This document shows positions 32,356-45,454 of a DNA stretch of 64,000 nt, piece after piece. The stretch's first letter is position 1. Each line of letters opens with the position of its first letter. Made by a program: the position numbers and the translations under genes. The notes under the pieces are model-generated. The model did not search any database. It was not told the origin of the DNA and was given only the letters and a program-made list of their open reading frames with translations. The DNA comes from Limnephilus marmoratus (lineage: Eukaryota; Arthropoda; Insecta; Trichoptera; Limnephilidae). The stretch lies in assembly GCA_917880885.1 (NCBI GenBank), contig OU862908.1, positions 49,869,819 to 49,933,818 on the forward strand, read 5' to 3'.

Positions 32356-34139
32356 CCACTTAACTTCTTTGAAATTATTTTAATCCAATTTCACGTCTAC
32401 CTTCCTTTACTTTTCAACGGCATTTCCCCACTTCTCCCTTCTCATCCCCTCCCCAACCTCTCGACGATCTCGTTCAATGTGTTAAGTGCCACTTCCTTCA
32501 GGCAGATGGAACACTCGCGTGAATAATACATTGAAATAATATTTTTAAGTAAGAAGGTACTCTTTATAACTCATAACTATTCTATTTCAAATTCTTATTA
32601 TGGAATACATCCCGTATTTTATGGAAAAAATAAGGTCCTTCGGATAATGCATGGAGAGAAATTCGGCAAAACAATATAAGCGGTTATAGCTGATAAAATT
32701 CTCATAGTGGTATGGGCATAACCATTGTGTCCGAGAGATCAGCATATTATTATAACATTGTTTTCTGCGATATTGTCTGTCTGTCTTAGGGGGATGTTGT
32801 CTGGGTTCTATTTAGGTAACATTTATTACATTTTTCTTTCTTTGTTACGTACAATATCGATCGACATTACAGCAAAGCGATCGATATTACAGCAAAGCAT
32901 AAGTTTACATTTTAATAAATATAACACAACTGTGTTCTTACAACGGCGTTTTTATTTAATCTTAGGCACATAAATGTACGATGCCACGATCAGCTAAGTG
33001 AAATTCTTGAAACAACTATTATATATAAAAAATAAACTATTGAAACATTTTTTGGCTAAAATTTCACGACAAAAATTAATCTTAGCTCGTAAAGCAATTT
33101 TTTTTTTAAATTAATAAAGGACATTAATAGAATTCTTCCCAAAACTCATTTATTACCAAGAAAATGCGTTTAAGCTATTCACAGGAATGTTTTCCTGTCG
33201 TGAAAACCACTAAACAAGAAATAATTATCTTCACACCTTTTCAAACTCAGTGGCTCGTACATATTTCGTAAAGGGGCCATCACATCCAATATCGTCAGCT
33301 CATTTTGCAATCGAGATTTTCATTTCGGTCGAAATTTCGGCGCCCGTCGAACCTATGTCTAATCAATAATTTTCTGTTCGCCCACCACCATTGCGTCGGA
33401 TTCCTATTTATATTCTTATTTGAATTGTTTTTCGTGCGAAACCATCACTTTGTAGTTTGATATACAACATAAAACGAATACCAAACAAAATGAATTTTTT
33501 TTAGTAAACGGTTTTGTTTATGTGTAATATAATAACTTGGGAATGATAAATACATGATCCAGATTTTCTAGAACATATAATATTTCGTAGAAGAAATAAA
33601 ACTTGTTATTATTTGACAAAGGGTAAAGTGCAATCTAAAAATGATAATACTGCACGCATCAAGACGAAAAGTTAGTCATACAGATTAAATTAAGTAATGG
33701 AAGACTATAGTAAGAAAAAAGTATTTTTTCTCAATTAAAAAAAATATGTACTTAAACTTTCGTAAGCATTTATCATTGAAATTTCATATAATAAGTTCGT
33801 TTGATAATTGAATTATACTAAATAGCATTTTGTTAAAAGTTAATATATTCAGTACAATAATTATTTAGGATCAAAACTTTGTTAGACATTTCCAATATCA
33901 AGATTGCTATTATACACAAGTCTTCCACTATCTCCTCTCCTTTTTCCTTCCAGCTGGTAATATTCCGCTATCATAACTACTGGCACAGACCATAGAACGT
34001 TATCACGACTAATCGCTATCATTAATGCTAAAATTGCTCACAATAATAATATGAAAGAAGTTAAAATAATTGTTTCTCGTAACAGTACTATTGGACTACA
34101 AAAGAAACAAATAAAAGTTACGATCATATAATTTCTGCG
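32356..34139. other. Unassigned intron 3 DNA
   Basis: AT-rich with one less AT-rich patch (33270-33420) and a 21-bp duplication (GATCGACATTACAGCAAAGC) near 32860-32900. No gene recognised. Confidence 0.45.
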
Positions 34140-34345
34140 TCACTGACATGGCTAAAAAGTTGCAAAATTAGAACACGAATGGGCAGACCAAGTAGCTGAA
34201 AAAAAGATTGTTTGCATTATTTTGTTAAACAGAGGGTCAGGAGATAAAAGGTCACCAGAAATAAGACGGAGGTGGAGAGATGAACTCAAAGGAATTGGAA
34301 ATCTGAAATGGCAGGCTAAAACTAAAGTATATTGAAAGGGTGGAA
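34140..34345 (+). pseudogene. RTE-type retrotransposon C-terminal remnant
   Basis: One frame reads AKLEHEWADQVAEKKI; after a frameshift RRRWRDELKGIG and LKWQAKTKVY follow. This is the conserved 'KWAGHVAR ... RWRDDLKKIAG ... W' block at the end of RTE/endonuclease-RT proteins. It is broken by frameshifts. The minus frame over it (34152-34349) is a shadow. Confidence 0.6.
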
Positions 34346-34722
34346 GCAACGGGATGAATCAAGCTTAAAAAGAAGACGAAGGAAAAACACCAACCAGGAG
34401 ACAATACAAAAAAAATGAAGACTCAACAGAATTGTTATCTTTTAAGTGACAACGGAAGTTTTGTTGGCTGAACCAAGAACATTTTTTTTATATTGTGCAA
34501 TTTTTTTTAATAGGTGTATTTTATTCCATGGCTATTTATTTTATAATGATCAACTCCATACTATCATTAAAATTATATGTCGTTTCTTTGCATAATTTGC
34601 CAATATTAGGTACCGAAAAAAAGTTTTAGTGGACGTTCAAACCAAGAATAAGAATTTTGTACACTATGAATGGTTTGTTTTATAGAATTTAAACATTCAT
34701 CGTATTTCTAAGACAATAATTC

Positions 34723-34944
34723 AATTTAAAATAAAACAATAACTTTGTAAACACCACTTTTCTTTTATATACTTTATGCCGACCGGGTTTCGCTACAACC
34801 GTAACCTTTTAAGTGCAGTATAATATTCTACTGTAGAGTATTATACTGCCCTGAGAAGCTACGGTTGTAGCGAAACCCGGTCGGTATAAAGTACCTACAT
34901 AAAATAAAAGTGGTGTTTACGAAGTTATTGTTTTATTTTAAATT
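34723..34944. repeat. 222-bp near-perfect palindrome (foldback MITE)
   Basis: Arms from AATTTAAAATAAAACAATAAC inward through GTAAACACCACTT and GACCGGGTTTCGCTACAACC are inverted about a centre near 34832. The middle itself is palindromic (GCAGTATAATATTCTAC against GTAGAGTATTATACTGC, one mismatch). A small indel (ACCTAC) is the main difference between arms. It would fold into one long hairpin. No coding content. Confidence 0.85.
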
Positions 34945-35280
34945 ATAGTATCACATCACAAAGTATTTCCTTTTTTTATTTATTTACATTAAAACCCACT
35001 AAACTACTTATAGTTTGTCAGCAGGTACATAATGACAATATGGGTACATTTTCAAACATTGTATACATATAATTTTATAATTTTGATGCTTACGAACAAA
35101 TACTAATTCAAGTTATTTGAAAGTCCCATTCAAGTTCTGTTATTATCCACGTACTGTGAAACATCCGGCCCAAGAAAGAAATAATAATATAAATTGAATA
35201 GATCAATTTGATTAATAATTTAGTCAGAATTTGTGTATTATTTTATTCGAATTATTTATTATGTGTACTAGGGTGGGTAT
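34945..35280. other. No feature recognised
   Basis: AT-rich DNA between the palindrome and the family 2 MITE. Confidence 0.5.
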
Positions 35281-35999
35281 TTAAGGGCGTTTAACCAGCC
35301 TGCGGCCGAAAATCCACATTTCGTCGAAAGATGTTCTTACGATCGTACAGGACGTTTCCAATGAGAAAGGTTAATTATTCTCCGTACCAGCTTTTTTAAA
35401 TTATAACTCAATATCGAATTTATTTCAATTCAAATTAGCTTTAATTTATACCTTCATCCAAAAATGCTGAAAGGCGTGATGATAAAACTATTAAAATAAT
35501 GTGCTTTTATAATTATTTTTTGATCATAAGTATTTATCATTTTTCAATAATGTCTAAGCAAAATAAGAATTTTAAAAAATCTGAAATATGTTAGTTTGTA
35601 AGTGCGCAAATAAATACACAAACGGACCAATTTTCGTCAAGAAACACATGTACCTATATATATTTTAATGATTTTATTTAAACTAAAATTAAAATTCTGA
35701 AATATGCGTTCAACAGATAATGTATTGATTTATTTTACTGCATGATTATATGATTTGAAATGGGTGTGGTATAATACAAAATCTTTTTTGAAAATTTAAC
35801 AAATCTGCCAACGACCTATGGTATATCCTTATTATACTAAAAATAAACGTTTTTTCTCAAAATTTAAAACATGCGTTTACTAGATAAAAGAACAATCTTT
35901 CGAAATCAATTTATTATTTTTTGTGGAAAAGAGTCAAAACGTCTAAAATCTTATTTAAAAATGACATATTTCTGGTTTTCTCTGGTTATCTCCTCTTAA
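35281..35999 (-). mobile_element. TTAA-flanked MITE, family 2, copy C (uninterrupted)
   Basis: 719 bp between TTAA at 35281 and TTAA at 35996-35999. Ends TTAAGGGCGTTTAACCAG and the complement TTAAGAGGAGATAACCAG match at 13 of 18. It aligns along its full length with 27024-27374 plus 28736-29106 in opposite orientation, and so shows the empty site of the LINE there. Its right TTAA is interrupted by a mariner. Confidence 0.85.
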
Positions 36000-36853
36000 G
36001 TTCGCGGAATGGGAGGTAAGGAGTAGAAATAAAAATTTAAAATTATTTTTCCTTTTCAATATATTCACCTGCTACCCTAATACATTTTTCGGATCTTTCA
36101 ATTAACTTATGTATATACTAAAAAAAAGATTTCTCTTTGTCTAAAAATAGGCCAAAATTACATCCTCCACTTCTTGAAATTGGTAATAATCACTGGGAGC
36201 CAGGCCAGGACCATAGGGTGTGGCGAAATTTTGAAGCCCACCTTCAGGGCAGCCATCGCAACATGGCTCTTGTGAACAGGCGCGTTGTCGTGCAGAAGGA
36301 GGACACCTTTGGTCAATTTTCCCCTTCTTTTCTTCTTGATGGCTTCCTTTAATTGCTCGTAGTAATCTCCGGTTGAAGAATTTTTAAAATGTTTGGATCT
36401 GATACTTCAACCATTTCTGCGAGCTTTTTCTTATTTAGCCGGGCATCTTCTAATATTAATTTATCGACTTTTAGAATAATTTCCGGATTGGTCACCTCGA
36501 TCGGCGTTCCTGGCCGTGGGTCGTCTTCAAGTGACTCCCTGCCTTTTTTAAAGAGGATATGCCACTTGTAAATCATAGTTTTACTTGGACTTACCGCGTA
36601 AATGGATGACATCTCTTTCAGTATGGTCAGAACTGATTTTCCTTGCTCGGTAAGGAAGTTTATAATACCGCGGAACTCAATTTTCTCCATATTTCACAAT
36701 TTCATCCCGATAGACTTGTTTGGTCGACGATGACTCAAAGATTAATGACATAATCAGATTAAAACACGGTATTTTCACTAATGATGAGTTGTTCAATTAG
36801 TACCTAATTCAGTGACACTCCCACTAATCTCTTACCTACCCATTCCGCGAACT
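36000..36853 (-). mobile_element. Mariner element, internally deleted
   Basis: The end AGTTCGCGGAATGGG at 36000 is inverted at 36853, each flanked by TA (35998-35999 and 36854-36855), the mariner target. At 854 bp it is well short of the usual ~1.3 kb. The left TA is also part of the TTAA that ends the family 2 MITE, so the mariner entered that site precisely. Confidence 0.85.
36150..36690 (-). pseudogene. Mariner transposase, deleted and frameshifted
   Basis: It starts MEKIEFRGIINFL at 36690, followed by the helix-turn-helix DNA-binding region and EDDPRPGTP linker. After DPNILKIL an internal deletion joins directly, in another frame, to GDYYEQLKEAIKKKRRGKL, then LLLHDNAPVH (second catalytic Asp), and after one more frameshift PHP...YGPGLAPSDYY (third Asp of the D,D34D triad). 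The first catalytic Asp block is missing, so the copy is dead. The + strand frame at 36137-36352 is a shadow. Confidence 0.85.
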
Positions 36854-36855
36854 TA

Positions 36856-37519
36856 AAAACCTCCCCGAGAGTATTTACCCGTAAGACACTGCTGAAAAGC
36901 AGTTGCATTCCGGTCCCCAAATTAACTGCTCAGCGTGACCTTTTTGCCAATATTATGAGGTGAAAACTGCTAATGAGCTTTTGACAAATAAATGTTTTAT
37001 CATGATTATTATTATTGTTTTCAAAATATGTTAACCAACCCTTCCTATATTTGATTATTTTTGTGATATTATAACAAAATCGATAAATTATTATTATATT
37101 TAATCGAAAGAACGCAGGATAAAATACAATTAACACACTAACAGTTGTTAATATTTATTTATCAGCGACAAGCGGATTATCGCCAATTCCTGTTTTAATG
37201 AGATGCACCATTATATATAACATTAATACACCAATACACCTTAAAATATAAATAAATTTATTCACAAATTTGGATGATCGATATATTCACTCTACGTCCC
37301 TTACCTTTTTCACATGACGTTCACTAATGGCCGAATTTATAGGATAGATATTTAGTAACTTTCAGAAAAGAGTATTTGGGTTTTTTCCGATCGCTATTCA
37401 TCAATTCATCAGGGAGTTAAAAGATCAAGTCACAGAAAATATACATTGCCTTCGAGTGTGGGCATCCACTAACTGTCTGCTCCAGATTATATTATATTAC
37501 TGTATGATTTATACGTCAA
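36856..37519. other. No feature recognised
   Basis: AT-rich, with a short TTATTATTATTG run near 37005 and no coding stretch. Confidence 0.45.
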
Positions 37520-37690
37520 GCTACTTAGGGAACGTACCCATACTACGTGACCAACTTTTTGCAATTTTTAACCCCCCCCCTCCCCCCCCTCCCCCCCCCC
37601 CCCCCCCCCCCCTCCCCCCCGGTGACAAAAATCCTAAGCAACCCGCGTCGCTTGTAATGAATCACATTTTTAAATCCCGAGGCAATACAT
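37520..37690. repeat. Poly-C tract within a probable old MITE
   Basis: 37572-37620 is 49 bases of C broken by only three T. Flanks GTACCCATACTACGTGACC and TGACAAAAATCCTAAGC resemble an insect repeat I recall with similar CCCCCCTCCCCC cores and TTACGTGA ends; this is unverified. The 145-codon frame across it (37456-37893) is an artefact of the poly-C (polyproline). Confidence 0.5.
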
Positions 37691-40600
37691 TTAGGCAAGT
37701 GGTGTTCGAGATAAGCTATCACTCAAATTACTTTTCTGGTATTAAGTTGAAAACTAAAGAATCCATGCGTAAAGAGAGCTTAAATCAATTTTCAATTGAA
37801 TTTCACGAAGAGTTATTTTTTACCGGGAAATCCCTCGGGCGGTTCTATCCGTCGATGATATTCCAACGGTATTCCGTATTTATATTTCATTAATAATTTT
37901 GCTTGGAAATGGGTTATTAGGTTTCGCGATTAAAATAATTTCAGAATCAATAAAAGCGAGAAAGCTCTATTAAATAATAGCTTGTTTTGTGAATTAGGGA
38001 TACACGTATTTTTTTTCAAATTGAGCAAAAGAATTATAACAAGTCAGTAAGAATCAATCAATCTTTAACTTGCAAGATAATTAAGGTCTGTTTTGTCATC
38101 TATCAGATCTAAAAACATATTGTTTGGTCTAAGTCTAAAGCCATGTATTCATCGAGAAACAATAGTTTATGAACACTGTTTCAGATACAAAATCCACGTG
38201 TTTCTGAAACTAATTAATATGTTTCTGTTCTCCCCGCTGGTGATGGAAAACACAGAAACAAATCAGTTTCGTAAACGAACGTCGCTGATTGTGGACGCCT
38301 GTTTCACTTGTTTATGAACATGGCGACAGTTTATAAAATATAAATTCCGTCTTCAAGAATTACAGGAGTTGGGACTGCAGATGCCGAAAAAATTAAACGG
38401 AAAATGATGTTCGAAAATGTGTTTTTTAGAATGGTGACAAGCAGCGGTGGTTCAGATACAATGTCGATTCAGATACATTGAAGTGCACGAGGACGGGATT
38501 CTTTTGTTTCCGGTCGTTCGGCGTTGGATTTTTGGGAATATTGGAAGTTAAATTGGAATATTCGGAGATAAAAAAAGTGGAACCAATTTCTTCGCTTCGT
38601 GTCTCATCTAAATAAAACAAATCAATTAGGGATTGTCTAAAATCTCGACAAAAATTCAAGAGCTCACGGAACTGGATTTACAGACAGAGTTATAACCGAA
38701 TTTAGTATTTTTATAGTAGGTACTAGTCTGATCACCGCATGGAACAGAAAGATGGAGCATCTTACCAATAAAAAAGATTTAGAAAATGCACTATTTAAAG
38801 AATTTTTAAAAATGTACTTATATTTAATGCCTAATATGTATTTTGTTTTACTTCTTTATCTATTATGCCTGAGTACTTGGTTGAGCATTTTCTTATTGTC
38901 ATTTTATTTTTAAAAACAAAACGGTGTTTTGGTGCTCGACTTGTAAGGGTCTTTAAATAAATATAAGGGGGGTGTTTTCAAGCTTCTCCTCATTAAAAGT
39001 CCGTAAATACGGAGGAATCTTTGGGAAATAAGTCAGTCTTAAGTCTTCAGTCACTCTTTGTCAACAAATCTTTGGAACGAGTTTCTTAGAAACAATGTTT
39101 CACTTCTAACCAAAATAAAGATAATAAATGTCCCTGCCTGGGTTTGAAGAATGAAAATGATTTTTCCTACTTCCGTAACGTTATCGTACCATGCTATAGT
39201 AATAACTTCACATCACTAATTTAAGACCAAAGGAATCGGAAATCCGTAGAAATGCGGAGACACAAAAGCGATAAACACACTTTAGTGAAGTGTGTAGTAC
39301 CTATGAGAGAGTAACAAAACGTGAGAACTCTTTTTATTACTTGCGCTAAAGGATTCCCTTTAACAGTGGTCACGCATCAGTAATACTCCTTGCTACAAGG
39401 TTTCTAGACGCCTTTCTATGCTTTGGGAACCACGTAATGAAGTTTAACTGCTGACATACATTAGTATGTCACTCGGTAACTTGAAATTCCCAGGAATATC
39501 ACGTAGCTCTTTTACCGTCCGAACCGGATTTACACCCGACAGATTGTGCGTGCCAACACCCGAATCATACTCTTCGGATATTTTTGAACGCAATTTATCT
39601 TTCAACCAGTATTTAACGATGGAAAACTTGGTTTTTCCAATACGAAACTCCTTCAAAAGGTTTTATTATTTTGAGATTTAAATTTAAAAAAAATGTACAG
39701 ATATGGTAGTTGTTAAACTATGCAAATTTCTAAGTGTGGCAAGACGCTGCTAATAGAGTTCAATTTCAACCTATCCATATATTTTTATATTTGATTATCT
39801 TCTCTATTATGGCAATACCGATGAGTTATACAACTAATTTTGGGTCGGGAAGAATTTACAAAACGTAAGATAATTCAATTTAACATAAATTAAGACAAAT
39901 CATAATTATTAATTTAACACGCACAATGCAGTACAAAAATAGAGAAGAGAGGTAATTATTAAAAAAAAACATACAAACTTAATAAGAAATAAAAAACAAA
40001 TACAAAATTTATAAAAGCAATCCTATTATTTATAATTTATGAGAATGAGAAGAGATAAAATAAAACAAAGACAGTTTATACAAGAAAATTTAATTATTTA
40101 AAAATGTAACTGAGAATTATTAAAAAAAGTTTTTATACAGGCATACGTATGTACGTAAATGTAGATTTACAAAAGCAGATATATTACTAATTGTAATTTA
40201 TGAAAACTAGAGGAATGAAAATATAAACAAACAAAAAAGAGATCAGTACAAAAATAGTACATATCAGCAAGAAATCCACCCTAAAAATATCCCTCAAAAT
40301 GAAGACAGCCTAGGGTAAAAAGAAATAAAGAAAATACAGAAAAAGCTAAAAAGGAGAAAAAAGATAATAAGGATAAGGACTAATGAAGACATCTCGAGTC
40401 TATAAACTAAATCGAAAAAAATGTGGATTTTTTTATGTAGGTACACTTCGAGGAACTTTGAAAGATACAGAAGAACTTGAGGTTTTTAAATAGTTATACT
40501 TTTTCTGATTTGCTAATATATTGATGGTATGTATTTATACATACTCGAAAATTTATAAATTAAAAATAGTGTACAGAAGAGTACATTATCAATGATCAAT

Positions 40601-40839
40601 AAATCTTTTCTAATGAACTTTTGCTAAATCTGTTCTCATTCTAAACTATTCCTCCCCCCATTCCTTTCCACTCCCGTCAATTTTTATAATTTTGTTTAGT
40701 CAACCCTGAATATGTAAGCATTGGTGACACGTATTGGTTTACCAAAACAAAACAATAATTAATAAACATTGTAATTAGCGCGTTAAAAAAAATAATAAAA
40801 GCACATTCAAAAAAGATATTTACATTTCATTTTTAAAGA
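37691..40839. other. Unassigned intron 3 DNA
   Basis: No gene supported. Two patches are less AT-rich than the rest: 38140-38330, and 39440-39680, where both strands are open for about 70 codons without a recognisable domain. 39840-40400 is A-rich. Confidence 0.4.
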
Positions 40840-41099
40840 TTTTTTTTTTCATGAGCTCCACACAGGAGGCCCTGAGGAAAATAATTTCCCTCAGGGCCTA
40901 TGTCATCTTTGAGGATGCTGTGTTGAGGTTTTTTTTTAAGGAAAGGAAGGAGAGGAGAGTTCTGGGAAGGAAAAAGGTTTAAGGGGTGGGTAGGATGGGG
41001 GTTCAGTATGTCCTGGTCATCCGCCTCCAAGACCTAGACAAACCTCACCCCATGAACCCGGGCACCCCTGCTAAATAACCAAACGTAGCGAACCACTTG
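40840..41099 (-). mobile_element. Jockey-derived element, 3' part of a split copy
   Basis: On the minus strand it runs CAAGTGGTTCGCTACG, GGGTTCATGGGGTGAGG, CTCTCCTTCCTTTCC, then the ACACAGCATCC tail with the GGCCCTGAGG hairpin, ending in a T-run on the + strand. The 5' part of the same copy is at 47424-47515, separated by the 6.3-kb insertion. Its order matches 2264-2675. Confidence 0.75.
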
Positions 41100-43894
41100 T
41101 GATGAATTGCATTAATCAACAGTGAAAATAAGAAAATATCGTAGCTTCCCACTTTAATTCAAAAAGAAAATACCAATTAATTATAAAACAGACACACCTG
41201 CTACATCTACCGGATCAAAGTAAATTGAATTCTTGTTGACGATAGGGATCTACAATTAAGTAGATTGAGATGAGTATTAATAAAAAAACCACAGATGGTA
41301 TTAAAAATCGTCACGAGACAGGGAAAGACCCTTTCTTAGGCGCGAAAATAAACACAAAGAATGATTAACCAATCACAAAAGTGGAAGGCGTGTTCAGATT
41401 TTGAACAAAGAAATGGACTTTGAACTAAGCAATTAATCAGAGATTTATGGAAAAAAATATCGTCATCAACCGAAAGATCAATACACTATAATGTAAACAG
41501 GGTCTCACGCCCGGTGCATCAGGTACAATGACCCTAGATTTAAGATAAACAATCAGTGCAATGAAGGTGTTGACGACCGCCGCTAACGAACAAATTAATC
41601 CATATTATGTTGGAAAAACTAGGCAAGAGAATAGCAAGAAAATTTTAATAAAAGGAAAATTAAAGAAAAGACGTGCAAAACATAAGAAAAGCTACTGTAG
41701 GGTTATTCAGTCGTATAACGAGTACATAGAGGGTCAGGGAGACCAGATTAAAAGGAAAGCGTACATTTTACATTTAAAAGGAAGAAAAACGCTGGAAATT
41801 TGGAATGTCACTTTTGTCACGTCAGGAAAAACGATTTGAAAAGGAAATCTAATGAAAAAAATGGACGTTTAAAAGGAAGTGTTTATTGAACAATATAAGA
41901 TTTCGACTTAATTTTGCGTTTTCAGACGAGTTTAAATAGATATCGTTATATATTTGGAATAGGGAGGTCATTCTAGTTACATTGCATTAGGTAAAGTCAA
42001 CAGAAGGAATTGTTCTACGTCAATTGTTTGACGAAAGTTCTATGGGAAATAGGACAGACTGTAAGGAAAAATGAAACATTATTTGAGTTGACGACCCCAC
42101 ACGTGATTTTGTTATTAAAACAACCAGAAAACGAACATGGTATTAGGCGATTAAACCCATTTTAATGGCTTTTGGGACGATAAAAATCATCATTGGTCTT
42201 AGGGACAGTTTACTTTAACTAAAAACGATTAGATTTTATTACCCTCGAATAAAAGCTGAGTTATTGATCAACACCTCGGAAACCCAGACATAAACACATG
42301 TCAAATTTTAAATTAATGTGAATTCAGGGAAGAAAGGGACGGAATTTGGGGGAAGATCCATATGAAGTAATAAAAATTGACATATATTTAAGGACCGAAG
42401 TGGAAGTTTCTCCTATGAAAAATGTGGAAAATAACATAAAAAGTAATAGTATATAGAAAATGAAATTTTCTAAGAGGTGACATACATCGAAGACGAAACG
42501 GGGGGTAGTAAAAAAGAAAATAAAAACAATTAAAGGATGATTCCGTAAGGAAAACTCATGAAAATTCAGAAGTATCGATGAAAACAATAAATTTGGCTTG
42601 GAATGTAACTAATCATATAATTGTGGAAAGCAACATAAGGATAAAAGAGGAAATTCGTAGGAAGAGTGTTGTGAATACAAGAAAATTCTAGGGGAAAGGG
42701 GAAAATTCAGATATACTACGTAAATAGAGAAAATACGGGTTTTAATGGAAAAATTCATACAAGTAGCAATGAGATAGAGTAGAATTTATAAAAATTGCAA
42801 CTCGAAATTGCATAGTAAACATTTCGATATGGAGATAATCATGATTTGTGATAGGTACGGAAAAATCGAGACGTAAATATAGTTATCGAAGACGGACCTT
42901 TTACGAATTGAGAAAAAAAAAATAACAAAAAAATTATGAAATTCAAGTTAAATTCGTAAGACCATCGAGACAAAGGACGATGAGGCAATTTAAAACAAAG
43001 TAACTGAATCCGGACCTTGTAGAGATGGAAGTAAGAGACAAAAAGGAGTGATAACATGACAAAGGGACCTAAGTAGCATTACTCGATAATGGTGAGACAA
43101 TTTCAAGGGTTTGCGAGTTGGTAGACATGAGATTGTTTTGTCACAGGAAATTCAGATACAATCTTTTGGACCTGAGAGGGGTTTAAAAGACAGGACTTAG
43201 TGATTTCTAGTTAGTCATCGCGGGATTGTGAAAAGTTGAAGGTTCGTGAGTCGCGACGAAAACGTTCGGTAATTTACTGGTGGAAAAATTCTATTAGTTA
43301 GAATCACAGGACTTAGGAAAATTTCATATTCGAGCCAGTGTCTTATAAAGATTTAAAGAAATTCAAGTCAGTGAAAATAAAAATAAAGTTTACGTTCTAT
43401 TTAATTGTGAAAAGCTAAAAGTGCTGTGATTTTGCTTAGTGAAAAATTCGGTTTTTATAATCAATAAATATCATATTTTGGGACTTAGTAATTTCGCGAC
43501 AAGTGTCGGTGTGGTAATTAAATAAAGTGATGTAATAATAATAAAAAGTGAAAAGAAGTTATAAATTAAATACGTGCGTTCAGTTTAAACGGAAAGAGTT
43601 TTAGCAAATATCGAATATTCAAATTAATCATTTAAAAATAGTGCAAATTAAAAAGAAGTGGTCTTAGACTTAGTATCTTGAGAGTGTTAGACAAAATGCA
43701 TTTTAACAGAAAGTTCTAAGTGTCCGAAGTTTGGTATTAAATTCAGTGTAAGAGATTAGTACCATTAATAATAATTAATTAGATTCAGTGAGGTGATTAA
43801 ATCATAAATTTAAATTGTGTTAGTGAAAAGTGTGGTGTTGTATTTGGCAAATTTAAAAGTAGTGTTTAGTTAAATTTTAGGACTTAATACTTGG

Positions 43895-43916
43895 AAAAAA
43901 AAAAAAAAAAAAAAAT
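43895..43916 (+). repeat. Poly-A run
   Basis: About 22 A in the 6.3-kb insertion. It could be the 3' tail of a small nested retrosequence, but no RT or SINE body is recognisable before it. Confidence 0.7.
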
Positions 43917-44761
43917 CATATCAATAATAGTTCCATAAATAAAGTGCAAATCGAACGTAATAATTCATCACAGGATTAATCTAGTGTTAGATAAAATAAT
44001 AATAATAAATATAGACGTTAGAATAAATAATTAAAATTATTAAATTGCTGTTAAATGAGATTGTGGTAACTTAATAATAATTATTATTTCGGAAAGTTTA
44101 AATAAATAGTGAAATACGTTATCTTACTGCAAAATAGAAGAGTTCGGTGACAAACAAAATAAAATAATAAATCTCTTATTTCGTAAATAATTGTGAAGTA
44201 GTTATTGTTTAAAATTATAATTTAAGCGGAGTATTATTTTAACGATGAAATAATTATAATAATAAATCTGGAAGTTAAAGTAAATAATGAATAAATGAGC
44301 ATGAAAATAATCTATTCGGTATTTAATCGTATAATTCCTTTTGCTAAATAAAAATATGGAAGGAAAACGAACACAAGATAAGTAATCAATTGTTAATTTA
44401 ATTTAAAAAGTGTTAAGTTGACCAACGAGATTTGAAATAAAATGCGGTTAGAACGATAAACATAATTTAATTTAGTTAGATTAAACGAGAATGGAATAAA
44501 ATTGAAGTCGGAGAATTTTATTTGAATTTAGTTGATAACATAGGAGTAGGTATTAGGTAAGGAAACATAACAAGGTTTTACCGTGTAGCTCCCGGTCGGA
44601 TAAAAAAAAACCTTAAAGGGGTAAGTTACATAAAGTATAAATATTTTCTAGGTTCCGAGGAGATAGCGGCATGCAGCAGACAGTTGGTATTTGAATTAAT
44701 TTTATAACAAAGTATTACTTGCTTAATATGTGATATGTACCTATATTAAAATATTATATAT

Positions 44762-44781
44762 AAAATAGATATATTTATATA

Positions 44782-44814
<33 letters not shown>

Positions 44815-44815
44815 T
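44762..44815. repeat. TA microsatellite
   Basis: Nearly pure (TA)n with one ATGTA interruption, within the 6.3-kb insertion. Confidence 0.9.
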
Positions 44816-45454
44816 CCAAGAAAGTTTTAATCAAAAAGAAACACACTTATATTAAAAGTAAAGGTTTCGATTTCGTATGCCTATCTTTGCATTTACCCGT
44901 AACTATTTAAAATAGTTATGTGTTTGACAAATTTCCAAGTCAAAGTTTTGTATTTATTTAGTATATATACTATTTATTATAACTTCAGCTAATATAAAAT
45001 GATCAAAAAAATGAGTTATGATATTAGAATTTACCTCAACTATAATAAAATTATATATATATCTGTGTATTTATGTATCGAGACAAAGTATATGTATGCA
45101 TTATGACTAAATTTATCGGGGAAACAAATTATGTAGACATTTGCGAGAAAGAAATAACCATTATTGAATTCGTAATGTTTAAAGGTAAACAAACGTCACG
45201 CGTTCTTGGATCTAGGTCACGAGGCCAGTGGGAATGTTGACATAACTAAAATTGTTTATAAAACAACTCGGTCAGTAGGGCACTGTGTTGAATGCTTTAG
45301 GAAGATGTCAATCTTAGGATAGGGCAACACCATAACGTTGCGCAATTATATATATAAAAAAAGGGGGTTAAACACAATCTTTAATTTGAACTTGAAGAGA
45401 TATTTAGGATTGAACAATTTGAAAGTAATTAGATTTATTATAGGCTAGTCAAAT

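Noticed and set aside
37456..37893. 145-codon frame with polyproline
   Set aside because: The open frame results from the C tract; flanking codons show no domain.
39444..39681. Open on both strands for about 70 codons, less AT-rich than its neighbours
   Set aside because: No recognisable domain, splice signals or second copy; kept only as a note in the gap entry.
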